From the NCBI GenBank assembly GCA_945957225.1, contig CAMFKK010000027.1, positions 1-13,373 of the forward strand: a stretch of DNA of 13,373 nt, in the 5' to 3' direction. Below are positions 1-7,753 of the stretch, one piece after another (the first letter of the stretch is position 1; every line of letters starts with the position of its first letter). The notes under the pieces were generated by a model, which ran no database searches, was not told the DNA's origin, and worked only from the letters and a program-made list of their open reading frames with translations. A program made the translations under genes and the position numbers. Source of the DNA: an uncultured Sphingobacteriia bacterium (GTDB lineage: Bacteria; Bacteroidota; Bacteroidia; Chitinophagales; Chitinophagaceae).

Positions 1-983
1 TGGCCGGATGTCAGAAAGAATTGAGTGTAGAAAATAATATGGGAGGTGCCAAAGCAGAGGGAACTTTGCTGGATTCATCGGGCAATTGTCAGTCTGCCAT
101 TATTCGTGGTTCTTTTGTCATGGACAGCACCATGACCGATAGCAATTATGCCCTGATCAATGTGAATTTTACTGGAATAGGTAAATATGTGATTAGCACA
201 GATACCGTAAATGGGGTTTGGTTTATTGATTCCGGCTATATACAAGTAGCGGGTTCAAAAACCATCAAACTAAAAGCTTACGGAACACCCATTCTTCCCA
301 TTGCCAGTAATTTCTTGGTTCAATTCAATGGACAGTTTTGCAGCATCTCCATCAATACAGTTGCAGAATTGGATTATCTGCCCACCAATGTTGGCTCTAC
401 CTGGACCTATCAATATTTACCAAGTTTAATGGGTAATGCTGGCCCCTTGGATAGTTTTAATGTTACAACCTTGGCACAGTATATACCCTACAATAACAAG
501 AATTATTATCAGTACGCCACCAACCTAAAAGACACTTTTTATTTTGCCAAAGACGCTAGTGGAACCTACTATGAATTTGGCACGGTAGACTTTGACTATA
601 CCAGCATCTTTGATGATATTGGTGGATTTATAGAATACCCTTATCTCAAAGAAAAATCTCCTGTTGGCACTACTTGGGAAAGTGGTGAAATGGATGTCTT
701 ATTTGGCAGTTTTATTGGCACCATTGCAAAACCTGGTGTAGCCAAAACCGTCTTTACCATTGCTGGAGTTAATCAAACCATGACTATTGCAGGCAAGACA
801 CTGTCCAATGTGATTACGGTAAATAGAGAGATTTATTTTAAAGAGACCGGAGGTATTGGATTTTCTAAGGTCTTAACAGGTACAGCTTCTTATGCCAAAG
901 GGATTGGTTTAGTGGACCAGAATATTGTGCTTTCCGCTACCGACTCTCAAAGTGTTACAGCCAGCTACTGGAAAATCAATTAA
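1..983 (+). CDS. Secreted lipoprotein of unknown function, 5' end cut by window edge
   Basis: The reading frame is open from base 3 and begins Ala-Gly-Cys-Gln-Lys-Glu. Ala-Gly-Cys is the end of a classic lipobox, so the Cys at bases 9-11 should be the lipidated first residue of the mature protein and only the signal peptide is missing. A TTG at base 21 could be read as a start, but the lipobox upstream makes that unlikely. The mature part is about 325 residues, rich in Thr, Ser, Gly, Tyr and Asn, with no membrane segment. Its first ~100 residues contain an SSGNC motif followed by alternating hydrophobic/polar stretches ending at a QFCSISI motif; this looks like a beta-sandwich domain with a possible Cys-Cys pair, of a kind I associate with Chitinophagaceae surface lipoproteins (from memory, not searched). 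I do not recognise the rest. It ends tail-to-tail with lspA, the two stop codons overlapping by 4 bases. Confidence 0.82.
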   Translation, partial: AGCQKELSVENNMGGAKAEGTLLDSSGNCQSAIIRGSFVMDSTMTDSNYALINVNFTGIGKYVISTDTVNGVWFIDSGYIQVAGSKTIKLKAYGTPILPIASNFLVQFNGQFCSISINTVAELDYLPTNVGSTWTYQYLPSLMGNAGPLDSFNVTTLAQYIPYNNKNYYQYATNLKDTFYFAKDASGTYYEFGTVDFDYTSIFDDIGGFIEYPYLKEKSPVGTTWESGEMDVLFGSFIGTIAKPGVAKTVFTIAGVNQTMTIAGKTLSNVITVNREIYFKETGGIGFSKVLTGTASYAKGIGLVDQNIVLSATDSQSVTASYWKIN

Positions 984-1657
984 TTAATCTGGGTATTATC
1001 ATCTACGATTGACCTGGTTTCTACCGTAGGTTGATCAGCTATTTCTGGCTTATGAAAGAACTTATTTTGAAAAGCCAGAATAATCATGACACCAGAAGAA
1101 ATGGCTGCGTCTGCAATATTGAATACTGGACGGAAAAACTCAAATTCCTCCCCACCCCAAAAAGGTACCCAGCTAGGAAAATGGGCATTGCGTACAATGG
1201 GAAAATAGAGCATGTCTACCACTTTGCCGTGTAAGAAACTAGCATAGCCACCACCTGGAGGCAAGAACCTAGCCACATTTTGGTTAAAAGGATTGCTCTG
1301 TTCAAAGATCATTCCATAAAACATACTATCAATCAGGTTACCCAATGCACCGGCATAGATCATAGCAGCACAAATAATAAATCCTTTGTGGTACTGTTTT
1401 CTTATAAAATCGCGCAGCAAAAAAGTTCCCCAGATCACCGCCACCAAACGGAAAAGGGTAAGGGCAATTTTTCCAAATCCACCCCCAAATTTCCAACCCC
1501 AGGCCATACCCTCATTTTCAACAAAATGCAGTTTAAACCACTCACCCATTATCAAATGTTCTTCTCCTTGAAAATAGTTGAGTTTGATATAGAATTTGAG
1601 TGCCTGATCGGCAAAAATGATTCCGAGAATAATCAATATGATCTGTCTTGCTTTCAA
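980..1657 (-). CDS. lspA: Lipoprotein signal peptidase (signal peptidase II)
   Basis: Inner-membrane aspartyl protease that removes the signal peptide of diacylglyceryl-modified prolipoproteins. The 225-residue product has the family signatures in order: an N-terminal membrane segment with FADQALK (Asp17), VENEGMAWG (about 46-54), GNLID (106-110), VVDMLYFP containing the first catalytic Asp (Asp148) and FNIADAAIS containing the second (Asp183), then a last membrane segment and a polar tail. It is clearly longer than the ~160-170 residues usual in Proteobacteria. The extra length lies in a Pro/Gly/Phe-rich insertion between GNLID and VVD (about 111-145), a second one between the two catalytic Asp (about 152-177), and the C-terminal tail; I recall similar insertions in other Bacteroidota LspA proteins. 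It starts 38 bases after murF-alr and is probably the last gene of that transcript. Confidence 0.95.
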   Translation of the reverse strand: MKARQIILIILGIIFADQALKFYIKLNYFQGEEHLIMGEWFKLHFVENEGMAWGWKFGGGFGKIALTLFRLVAVIWGTFLLRDFIRKQYHKGFIICAAMIYAGALGNLIDSMFYGMIFEQSNPFNQNVARFLPPGGGYASFLHGKVVDMLYFPIVRNAHFPSWVPFWGGEEFEFFRPVFNIADAAISSGVMIILAFQNKFFHKPEIADQPTVETRSIVDDNTQIN

Positions 1658-1695
1658 TTCGGTGATTTTTGGTGGGCAAAGATAAGGTTTGAGCT

Positions 1696-4179
1696 TTACT
1701 CTTCAAGATATACCCGCTTCACGCGTTGTGAGATGCCTGTTAAAATTTCATAAGGAATGGTTCCTGCCCATTGGGCCAAGGTTTGCACTGGCAAATGGGG
1801 GCCAAAGATTTCTACCTGGTCTCCTTCCTGAACACCCGCAATACCTGTAACATCTATCATGGTCATATCCATACAAACATTACCTACCACGGGAGCCAAT
1901 TGCCCTTTCACCCAAACACTTGCTTTTCCATTACCCAGTTCTCGCCCAAACCCATCGGCGTAGCCAATTCTAATGGTAGCTATTTGGCTTTCTTTTTCCA
2001 TAAAAGCATTTCTTCCATAACCCACAGACTGACCCTTGGTAACGGTTCTAATTTGAGCAATGGTAGACTTGAGGGTGGAGACGGGTTGCAAAGCCAGTGC
2101 CTGTTCATTGACGGGATCAACGCCATACAACCCAATACCTAATCTCACCATCTGGTATTGTAGTTGAGGATAGCGGAAAATAGCGGCTGTATTGGAAATA
2201 TGTTTTAAAAAGGGATAAGCCAATATGGTTGCTACATTCCCTGCGGCTTGTTCAAAAAGACTAGCTTGTTCCAAAGTAAATGCATCCAAAACCGCTTGTT
2301 CACTGCCAGCTAAATGACTAAATACCGATTTTACCTGCATGGTATTTCCAGCTTGCAAGGCCAGCGCAATAGCTGTTGCTTCTGACACTTCAAATCCCAA
2401 ACGGTTCATGCCCGTATTAAATTTGAGGTGTACCGGAAAACGGTTCAATCCCTGTTTTAATAAGTACTCGTGAAATGCTTGATAAATACCAAAGGAAAAT
2501 AATTCTGGTTCCAAATGTGCATTCACCAGCGCGTCAAAACTGGTCTCGTCAGGACTCATGACCATGATAGGTAATCTAATACCTGCCTGTCTAAGTGCCA
2601 CTCCTTCATCTGCATAGGCTACGGCCAAATAATTCACTTGGTGAAATTCTAATAACCTAGCCACTTCTACTGACCCGCTTCCATAGCTAAATGCTTTGAC
2701 CATGGCCATGACCTTGGTACCTGGTTGCAATTTGGTCTGATAGGCTTTGAGATTATGCAACATGGCATTCAGGTTAATCTCCATCAAAGTTTGGTGCTGT
2801 TGTTGTTCCAACCATTTGCTAATTTGCTCAAAGGCAAAAACCCTAGCGCCTTTTAGCAAAATATATTCACTTTGAAACTGGTGTACATTGGACTGTTCTA
2901 AAAAATCTGAAGTGCTATTATAAAAACTAGTTGTAGGAATCCGGTTTTCAAAACAGGATGCTGCAGCACTTATTTGTGTACCAATACCTATGAATTTTTG
3001 AATTTTTCTTTCCGCTAATTCTAGTGCCACTTGTTCATAAATGGCTTTACTATCTGCACCGGTTTGTGGAATATCAGAAAGGATCAACGTTGTTTTACTT
3101 TCTCCTGCTTGCTGTTTTAAATAGGCCAGTGCCATGGACAAACTAGAACAATCATTGCTATAACTATCATTGATCAAATAACAATGGTTAATGGCGTTCT
3201 TGAGTTGCATGCGCATTTCTACGGGTTCAAGCAATAACATGCGACTAGCTATTTCTTGATCCGAGTATTGCATTTGCAATAAGACCAACCAACAGGTAAT
3301 GGCATTGTCAATAGAAATGGGATCAGCAAAAGGAATGCGAATACAAATCTTTCGCTGTTCATAAATAGCCGTTAAACTGCTGGTCCCATTGTCTGAATTA
3401 GTTTCAAGTACCTGTAGTGCTGTAGCTTGTTTTCTACTCCAACCAAGATAGTTGGGAAACTGTTTTTTCAAATAGGCTTGTTCTTCTTGATCTAAACTAT
3501 CTATTCCAACTACCAAGACTTTTGCCCCTTTAAACAACTGCAATTTCTCTTGCAATTTTTGCAGATTGCTTGAAAAACCTTCCGCATGTGCAGTGCCTAG
3601 ATTGGTTAAAACACCAAGACTTGGTTGAATGATTTCTCCCAATTGCTGCATTTCATTTAGTGTACTAATCCCCGCTTCAAAAATACCCAACTCATCTTGC
3701 TTGGATATTTGCCAAACACTTAAAGGAACACCTATCTGCGAATTATAACTTCTTGGGCTTCTAACAATTTGATGGTCTTTTTGCAAGAGCAGGTTTAACC
3801 ATTCTTTGACCATGGTCTTTCCGTTGCTTCCTGTTATCCCAATCACGCCTAAATCAGGAAATGCTGCGCGATGTGTTTTGGCAAGGGTTTGCAATGCCAA
3901 TAACACATCTTCCACCACCAAAAAATTAGCTCCTTCTAATGCTGTAAACCCAGTTGTATGGGTAACCACAAAATTCCGAACACCCGCTGTATATAATTCA
4001 GCAATAAACTGGTGTCCGTCTTTTCTTGCAGAGGACAAAGCAAAAAACAATGTAGTATCAGGAAAAACCAATTTTCTGCTGTCGGTCAATAACTGTGAAA
4101 TACTTGATGGCCTGAATGCCTGCCCATTGCCTGAACTGGCATGGATGGTAAGGGCAATATCTTTAATTGGGTAAGCCAT
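1696..4179 (-). CDS. MurF-like ligase / alanine racemase fusion protein
   Basis: Predicted cytoplasmic bifunctional enzyme of 827 residues. Residues 1-455 are a Mur ligase: N-terminal domain (TDSRK at 32-36), ATP-binding P-loop GITGSNGKT (114-122), YNSQIGVP (145-152), FEAGIS (167-172) and the C-terminal LLKGARVF (441-448). MurF adds D-Ala-D-Ala to UDP-MurNAc-tripeptide. Residues 464-827 are alanine racemase, which makes D-Ala from L-Ala with PLP: VKAFSYGSG carries the PLP lysine (Lys495), VGYGR the catalytic tyrosine (Tyr721), followed by RIGYADG (737-743) and VGNVCMDMTMID (765-776). The fusion is a known Bacteroidota arrangement. The usual MurF motif D-x-YNANP is altered here to D-S-YSNDC (338-344), so ligase activity is less certain than racemase activity. 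I chose the ATG at 4179, which overlaps the terC stop as TGATG; an upstream in-frame ATG at 4245 would only add 22 residues read from inside terC. Confidence 0.93.
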   Translation of the reverse strand: MAYPIKDIALTIHASSGNGQAFRPSSISQLLTDSRKLVFPDTTLFFALSSARKDGHQFIAELYTAGVRNFVVTHTTGFTALEGANFLVVEDVLLALQTLAKTHRAAFPDLGVIGITGSNGKTMVKEWLNLLLQKDHQIVRSPRSYNSQIGVPLSVWQISKQDELGIFEAGISTLNEMQQLGEIIQPSLGVLTNLGTAHAEGFSSNLQKLQEKLQLFKGAKVLVVGIDSLDQEEQAYLKKQFPNYLGWSRKQATALQVLETNSDNGTSSLTAIYEQRKICIRIPFADPISIDNAITCWLVLLQMQYSDQEIASRMLLLEPVEMRMQLKNAINHCYLINDSYSNDCSSLSMALAYLKQQAGESKTTLILSDIPQTGADSKAIYEQVALELAERKIQKFIGIGTQISAAASCFENRIPTTSFYNSTSDFLEQSNVHQFQSEYILLKGARVFAFEQISKWLEQQQHQTLMEINLNAMLHNLKAYQTKLQPGTKVMAMVKAFSYGSGSVEVARLLEFHQVNYLAVAYADEGVALRQAGIRLPIMVMSPDETSFDALVNAHLEPELFSFGIYQAFHEYLLKQGLNRFPVHLKFNTGMNRLGFEVSEATAIALALQAGNTMQVKSVFSHLAGSEQAVLDAFTLEQASLFEQAAGNVATILAYPFLKHISNTAAIFRYPQLQYQMVRLGIGLYGVDPVNEQALALQPVSTLKSTIAQIRTVTKGQSVGYGRNAFMEKESQIATIRIGYADGFGRELGNGKASVWVKGQLAPVVGNVCMDMTMIDVTGIAGVQEGDQVEIFGPHLPVQTLAQWAGTIPYEILTGISQRVKRVYLEE

Positions 4180-5129
4180 CAAGCGTCTTTGGGCATGCCT
4201 TTTTTCTGGTGATAAATAGAATAGAAGATAGACCCAGAAATACAAACAAGGATAACGGATAGTGATAAAATGGTTTGATCCGTTTTATCTAACCACAAAT
4301 TGAGCCAGTGTTCTCCCAACATTTTGATTCCTATAAAAACAAGCACTATGGCAATACCCTGTTGCAAATAATCAAATTTATTTACGGCACCTCTTAATAA
4401 GAAAAACAAGGATCGTAGACCAAGCACCGCAAAAATATTGGAAGAGTAGATGACCAATTTGTCTTTAGAAATTCCCAGAACTGCTGGAATACTATCAAGA
4501 GCAAATACCAGGTCAATTGAAGCCAATAAAATCACTACCACAAACAAACTGGTATAAACGGGTTTGCCATTTTCCTTAATTACAAATTTCCCCTCTCCAT
4601 CACTACTGGTTAAAGGCAACCATTTTTTTAAGAAATGATAGATCTTGGAATCATGTGGATCAAAAGCCTCGTCTTCATTGGTGCTAAACATTTTATACCC
4701 AGTGTATAATAGGAATAAACCAAAGCCATATAATAACCAATGAAACTTTTCAACTAGTGCTACCCCAATGGTAATAAAGATGACCCTAAAAATGATGGCC
4801 ATCATAATTCCAATTAACAATACCCTTGAATAATTTTTCTCTTTTACTTTAAAAGAATTAAAGATGAGGATAAAGACAAAAATATTATCAATACTCAAAC
4901 TCCATTCCATTAGATAGGCACTGATATATTCCAGTGCGGGTTTACTACCCTCTTCATACCAAAGAAATCCAAAAAAAGCAAAGGCCAAGAATACCCAGAA
5001 AAAAGTTTGATAAAGCGCTTCTTTGATACTGACAGACTTGTTCTTCTTACTCAGCAATCCAAGATCCATAATCAGTGCCAGAACCAAAACCAATCCAAAT
5101 ACACTATACACTATTTGATGTTTGTCCAT
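4179..5129 (-). CDS. TerC family integral membrane protein
   Basis: A 316-residue, very hydrophobic protein with about eight or nine predicted membrane segments. Family hallmarks are acidic residues within membrane helices: MEWSLSIDNIFVF (about 74-86, with Glu75 and Asp81) and ASIDLVFALDSIPAVLGIS (about 203-221, with Asp206 and Asp212), then SSNIFAVLGLRSLFFLL (229-245). A soluble loop (about 150-190) includes FDPHDSK. TerC proteins were named from tellurite resistance; characterised relatives such as E. coli Alx and the B. subtilis homologues act in manganese export, so divalent-metal efflux is the best family-level guess. No tellurite-resistance genes flank it, so a general metal role is more likely. 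I place the start at the ATG at 5129, since a start at 5165 would add 12 residues ahead of an already good N-terminal helix. It lies 39 bases after gldG and shares one base with murF-alr, which suggests translational coupling. Confidence 0.9.
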   Translation of the reverse strand: MDKHQIVYSVFGLVLVLALIMDLGLLSKKNKSVSIKEALYQTFFWVFLAFAFFGFLWYEEGSKPALEYISAYLMEWSLSIDNIFVFILIFNSFKVKEKNYSRVLLIGIMMAIIFRVIFITIGVALVEKFHWLLYGFGLFLLYTGYKMFSTNEDEAFDPHDSKIYHFLKKWLPLTSSDGEGKFVIKENGKPVYTSLFVVVILLASIDLVFALDSIPAVLGISKDKLVIYSSNIFAVLGLRSLFFLLRGAVNKFDYLQQGIAIVLVFIGIKMLGEHWLNLWLDKTDQTILSLSVILVCISGSIFYSIYHQKKGMPKDA

Positions 5130-5168
5130 GAAGCAGTTTTGGATAAAGATAAAGATAGGAAACACAAA

Positions 5169-6923
5169 TTAGGCGGCATAGTTAGATTTTCTGCGCCATT
5201 GGATAAATACAGCAAGTATTAAAACCAGCACCAGGGGCAATCCAATATTGATGACCTGCCAAAAGGTTTTTTCTTCCGCTAATTTTTTCTTGTCTAATAA
5301 ACGGAGTACAAAATCCTTATTCCTGGTTTCAAATAATCGGTTGCCGCTCACCAAATAGTCTACACTATTGGCCAAAAACTCTCTATTGGCAAAGCGATAA
5401 TTTTCCATTTGCAGCTCTCCCATGGGCAAGGGGCCTGTGGTCTGGCTCACTTCATTGGTCACAATATCGGCGTCAGCCACTACAATTTGTTTTCCGGCTT
5501 GGGCTGCTTGATGGAGATAGGGCTTACCTGTTGCTTTTTGTATTGAATCTGCCAAAACCCTTGATACCATATTTTTAAACAAAGACTGTAACATACATTC
5601 TAATAATACAGCAACAGGAATATAACTCTTATTAAAATTTCTAAGGTCATTTTCATCCTTCACACTATTCACGGCAACCATGGCTGGTGAACTCAATCTC
5701 CTGCTATTGGAATCCGTTGCCAGCAAAATGGTCTTATTGATGCCAGGCGCTTTTACCGTATCAATACTAGAAGGAAACAAAGGCAATACCCTATCTAGGT
5801 TTTGTGAAATGGGATTATTGGTTCTTGCAGAAAGGAATGGATAATAGGGCCAAGGAACGCGTTGCATTTTAGGACTACCATCGGCATTTTGCCCAATGAC
5901 AATGGGCATTTTAGAACAGTTTAAATCTTGCAAAAGATCTCCATTGATCCTTACCCCATATTTGAATAAGAGGTCATCCAATTCTAATCCCCTATCATAA
6001 GCTGTATACTCCGCCTGATTGCGTTTTAAGCTATCTAGTTCTGCGTATAATTTATCAATAAACCAGATGACCTTACCCCCATTCATGATATACTGATCCA
6101 GTTTTAATTTGTCTTCCTCGCTAAATTGCTGGGTGGGTTTTACTACCAACAAAGCATCAATCATTTTGGAATCAGGAAAACCTTGTTTAAGGTCAAATAC
6201 CGCTAAGCGATATTCATTTCTAAGACTCTCACCCAGGTCATTGATCTTTAAGTCTACGGGTTCTCCATTACCCACCAAATAAGCCACCGTGGGCACCTGC
6301 TTTCTGGTCAGTTTATGAATGGCATTGGCAAATTTATATTCCAATAATGCTTCTGCTGCATTGCGGGTGGCTTCCTTGTCTTCTTCCGGTTCTGCCACAG
6401 TTAATAGGTCATATTGCTTAAATACTTTCTTACTACTTCTTAGGTCTATGGCAACTGGCTTTTGATGTTTGTATTGTACCAATGCCGATGGAATAATCAA
6501 TTGCTGGGTAGTCTTGTCTGAGGCTTCAGAAACAGATGCTGTTTGCTCAAAAACCACACCTAGTCTAGAAAGACTATCATAGAGTAAGGCTTTAGCGGTA
6601 TCTGAGGTTAGTTGCTCTCCTGGTTTTTCAAATACCACTTGAAGCAAGTTTCCGCCTGCAATAGATTTAAACTCATTTAAAAGGTCTTGTGTAGCTTGGT
6701 TAAGCTTTCTATAATCCGATGGCAAATCACCTGTCAGAAATACTTTAATAGTGATGCTACTGTCTAGGTCATGCAGGATTTCATGGGTAGCATTACTAAG
6801 ACTAAATCTTTTTTCAGCCGTTAAATCTGCCCTAATTGCAACCATATTTGAGAGCCATACTAGGGCTATAAAAAGGGCAGTAAAAATGGCCCATGCATAG
6901 GGATGTTGTACTAACTTTTTCAT
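5169..6923 (-). CDS. gldG: Gliding-associated ABC transporter auxiliary protein GldG
   Basis: The product is 584 residues: one N-terminal membrane helix (about 8-30), a large extracytoplasmic region, and one C-terminal helix (about 557-574) followed by a short basic tail (RRKSNYAA). After the first helix comes the family-typical LTAEKRFSLSNAT (34-46), followed by a strand-rich region with IKVFLTGDLPSDYR. This is the architecture of the GldG/ABC auxiliary domain family, which shares folds with sugar- or substrate-binding components but is membrane-anchored. In Flavobacterium johnsoniae, GldA (ATPase), GldF (permease) and GldG form an ABC transporter linked to gliding; its substrate is not established. 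It starts only 3 bases after the gldF stop, so the two are almost certainly co-translated. No gldA is in the window, consistent with gldA lying elsewhere. Presence of gldFG alone does not prove the organism glides. Confidence 0.92.
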   Translation of the reverse strand: MKKLVQHPYAWAIFTALFIALVWLSNMVAIRADLTAEKRFSLSNATHEILHDLDSSITIKVFLTGDLPSDYRKLNQATQDLLNEFKSIAGGNLLQVVFEKPGEQLTSDTAKALLYDSLSRLGVVFEQTASVSEASDKTTQQLIIPSALVQYKHQKPVAIDLRSSKKVFKQYDLLTVAEPEEDKEATRNAAEALLEYKFANAIHKLTRKQVPTVAYLVGNGEPVDLKINDLGESLRNEYRLAVFDLKQGFPDSKMIDALLVVKPTQQFSEEDKLKLDQYIMNGGKVIWFIDKLYAELDSLKRNQAEYTAYDRGLELDDLLFKYGVRINGDLLQDLNCSKMPIVIGQNADGSPKMQRVPWPYYPFLSARTNNPISQNLDRVLPLFPSSIDTVKAPGINKTILLATDSNSRRLSSPAMVAVNSVKDENDLRNFNKSYIPVAVLLECMLQSLFKNMVSRVLADSIQKATGKPYLHQAAQAGKQIVVADADIVTNEVSQTTGPLPMGELQMENYRFANREFLANSVDYLVSGNRLFETRNKDFVLRLLDKKKLAEEKTFWQVINIGLPLVLVLILAVFIQWRRKSNYAA

Positions 6924-6926
6924 GGC

Positions 6927-7649
6927 TTATCGCTCCGCGATGTTTTTACGGGTGATCAATAAAAACAAGGCTGTGAGACCTATAAAATAAATGACATCGC
7001 GCAGGTCAACTACCCCCCTGCTAATGCTGCGATAATGAAATTTAATGCCCAACATTTCAATACGATAATCCCATCCATTGGCAAAAACAGAGAGTTTACT
7101 AATGGCTTCAAATCCATTGTACAATAGAAAAGCCACAAAAGCACCCGCTATAAAAGCCACAACCGTATTATTGGTAAAACTACTTGCGGCAATACCAATA
7201 GCCGTAAAACTGGCTGCCAATAATGCTAATCCCAAATAACTACCAATAGTGGCACCAAGATCAATACCACCAGTTACACTAAGGGCTTGCAAGGAAAAAG
7301 CATAAATAATAGTTGGGACAAGGGCGGTGAGAACAATTAAAAAAGCACCCAGCCATTTACCCAAGACCAATGCAGTGGGACTAAGGGGTAATGTCTTTAG
7401 CATTTCAAAAGTCCCCAACCTAAATTCGTCTGCAAAACTGCGCATGCTGATGGTGGGAATCAAGAATAACAATAACCAAGGAGCCAAGCTAAAATAGCCG
7501 GCTAGGCTAGCATAACCATAGTCCAATAAATTGGTATCGGGAAATAGAAACAGAAATAAGCCATTTAACAAGAGATAGACCAACAAAGCCAGGTATCCAG
7601 TAAGGCTGCTGAAAAATTGTTGCCATTCTTTTTTACAGATCATCCACAT
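6927..7649 (-). CDS. gldF: Gliding-associated ABC transporter permease GldF
   Basis: A 240-residue ABC-2 type permease with six predicted membrane segments (roughly 17-37, 51-69, 99-120, 131-155, 162-182, 217-233). The cytoplasmic loop after the second helix carries SFADEFRLGTFEMLKTLPLS (71-90) and LGKWLGAF (96-103), the E-x-R-x-GT-x-E / TLP-S / GK signature of ABC-2 permeases. The N-terminus (KKEWQQFFSSLTGYL) is typical of GldF. It should pair with an unlinked GldA ATPase and with GldG next door. Two in-frame ATGs are possible, at 7649 and 7643; they differ by two residues. A well-formed -7 box at 7654-7661 would place the transcript start almost on the first ATG, making the message leaderless or very short-leadered. 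It is probably the first gene of a gldF-gldG-terC-murF/alr-lspA operon. Confidence 0.92.
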   Translation of the reverse strand: MWMICKKEWQQFFSSLTGYLALLVYLLLNGLFLFLFPDTNLLDYGYASLAGYFSLAPWLLLFLIPTISMRSFADEFRLGTFEMLKTLPLSPTALVLGKWLGAFLIVLTALVPTIIYAFSLQALSVTGGIDLGATIGSYLGLALLAASFTAIGIAASSFTNNTVVAFIAGAFVAFLLYNGFEAISKLSVFANGWDYRIEMLGIKFHYRSISRGVVDLRDVIYFIGLTALFLLITRKNIAER

Positions 7650-7653
7650 ATTC

Positions 7654-7685
7654 CAAAACTAAATCTTAAAAGCCAATTGAACCAA
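7654..7685 (-). promoter_or_regulatory. Predicted Bacteroidota-type promoter for the gldF operon
   Basis: On the minus strand, TAGTTTTG (7661 down to 7654) matches the -7 consensus TAnnTTTG exactly, with a TTG -33 element at 7685-7683 and a 21-base spacer. Transcription would start near 7648-7650, essentially at the gldF start codon. This is a pattern match only; short AT-rich motifs occur by chance. Confidence 0.4.
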
Positions 7686-7696
7686 TCTTGGCAAGT

Positions 7697-7730
7697 TTTG
7701 AAACGGGTTTTATGGAATTTATCACATTTG
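7697..7730 (+). promoter_or_regulatory. Predicted Bacteroidota-type promoter for the proline-rich gene
   Basis: TTTG at 7697-7700 and CACATTTG at 7723-7730 resemble the -33 and -7 elements (seven of eight -7 positions fit if the two n positions are counted), with a 22-base spacer. The expected start near 7737 leaves a leader of about 17 bases before the ATG at 7754. It faces away from the gldF promoter in the same intergenic region. Confidence 0.35.
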
Positions 7731-7753
7731 GTGTCTCTATTTAAAAAAACGCC

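Noticed and set aside
1..1657. Functional pairing of a lipoprotein gene with lspA because they are adjacent
   Set aside because: They are convergent, not co-transcribed, and LspA processes all lipoproteins of the cell, so adjacency is probably coincidence.
1280..1753. Plus-strand open frame across lspA and the murF-alr end
   Set aside because: It is antisense to two clearly recognisable genes, and its translation shows no family features.
4179..5129. TerC as part of a tellurite-resistance or phage-defence ter cluster
   Set aside because: No terA, terB, terD, terE or terZ-like genes are nearby; the neighbours are envelope housekeeping genes.
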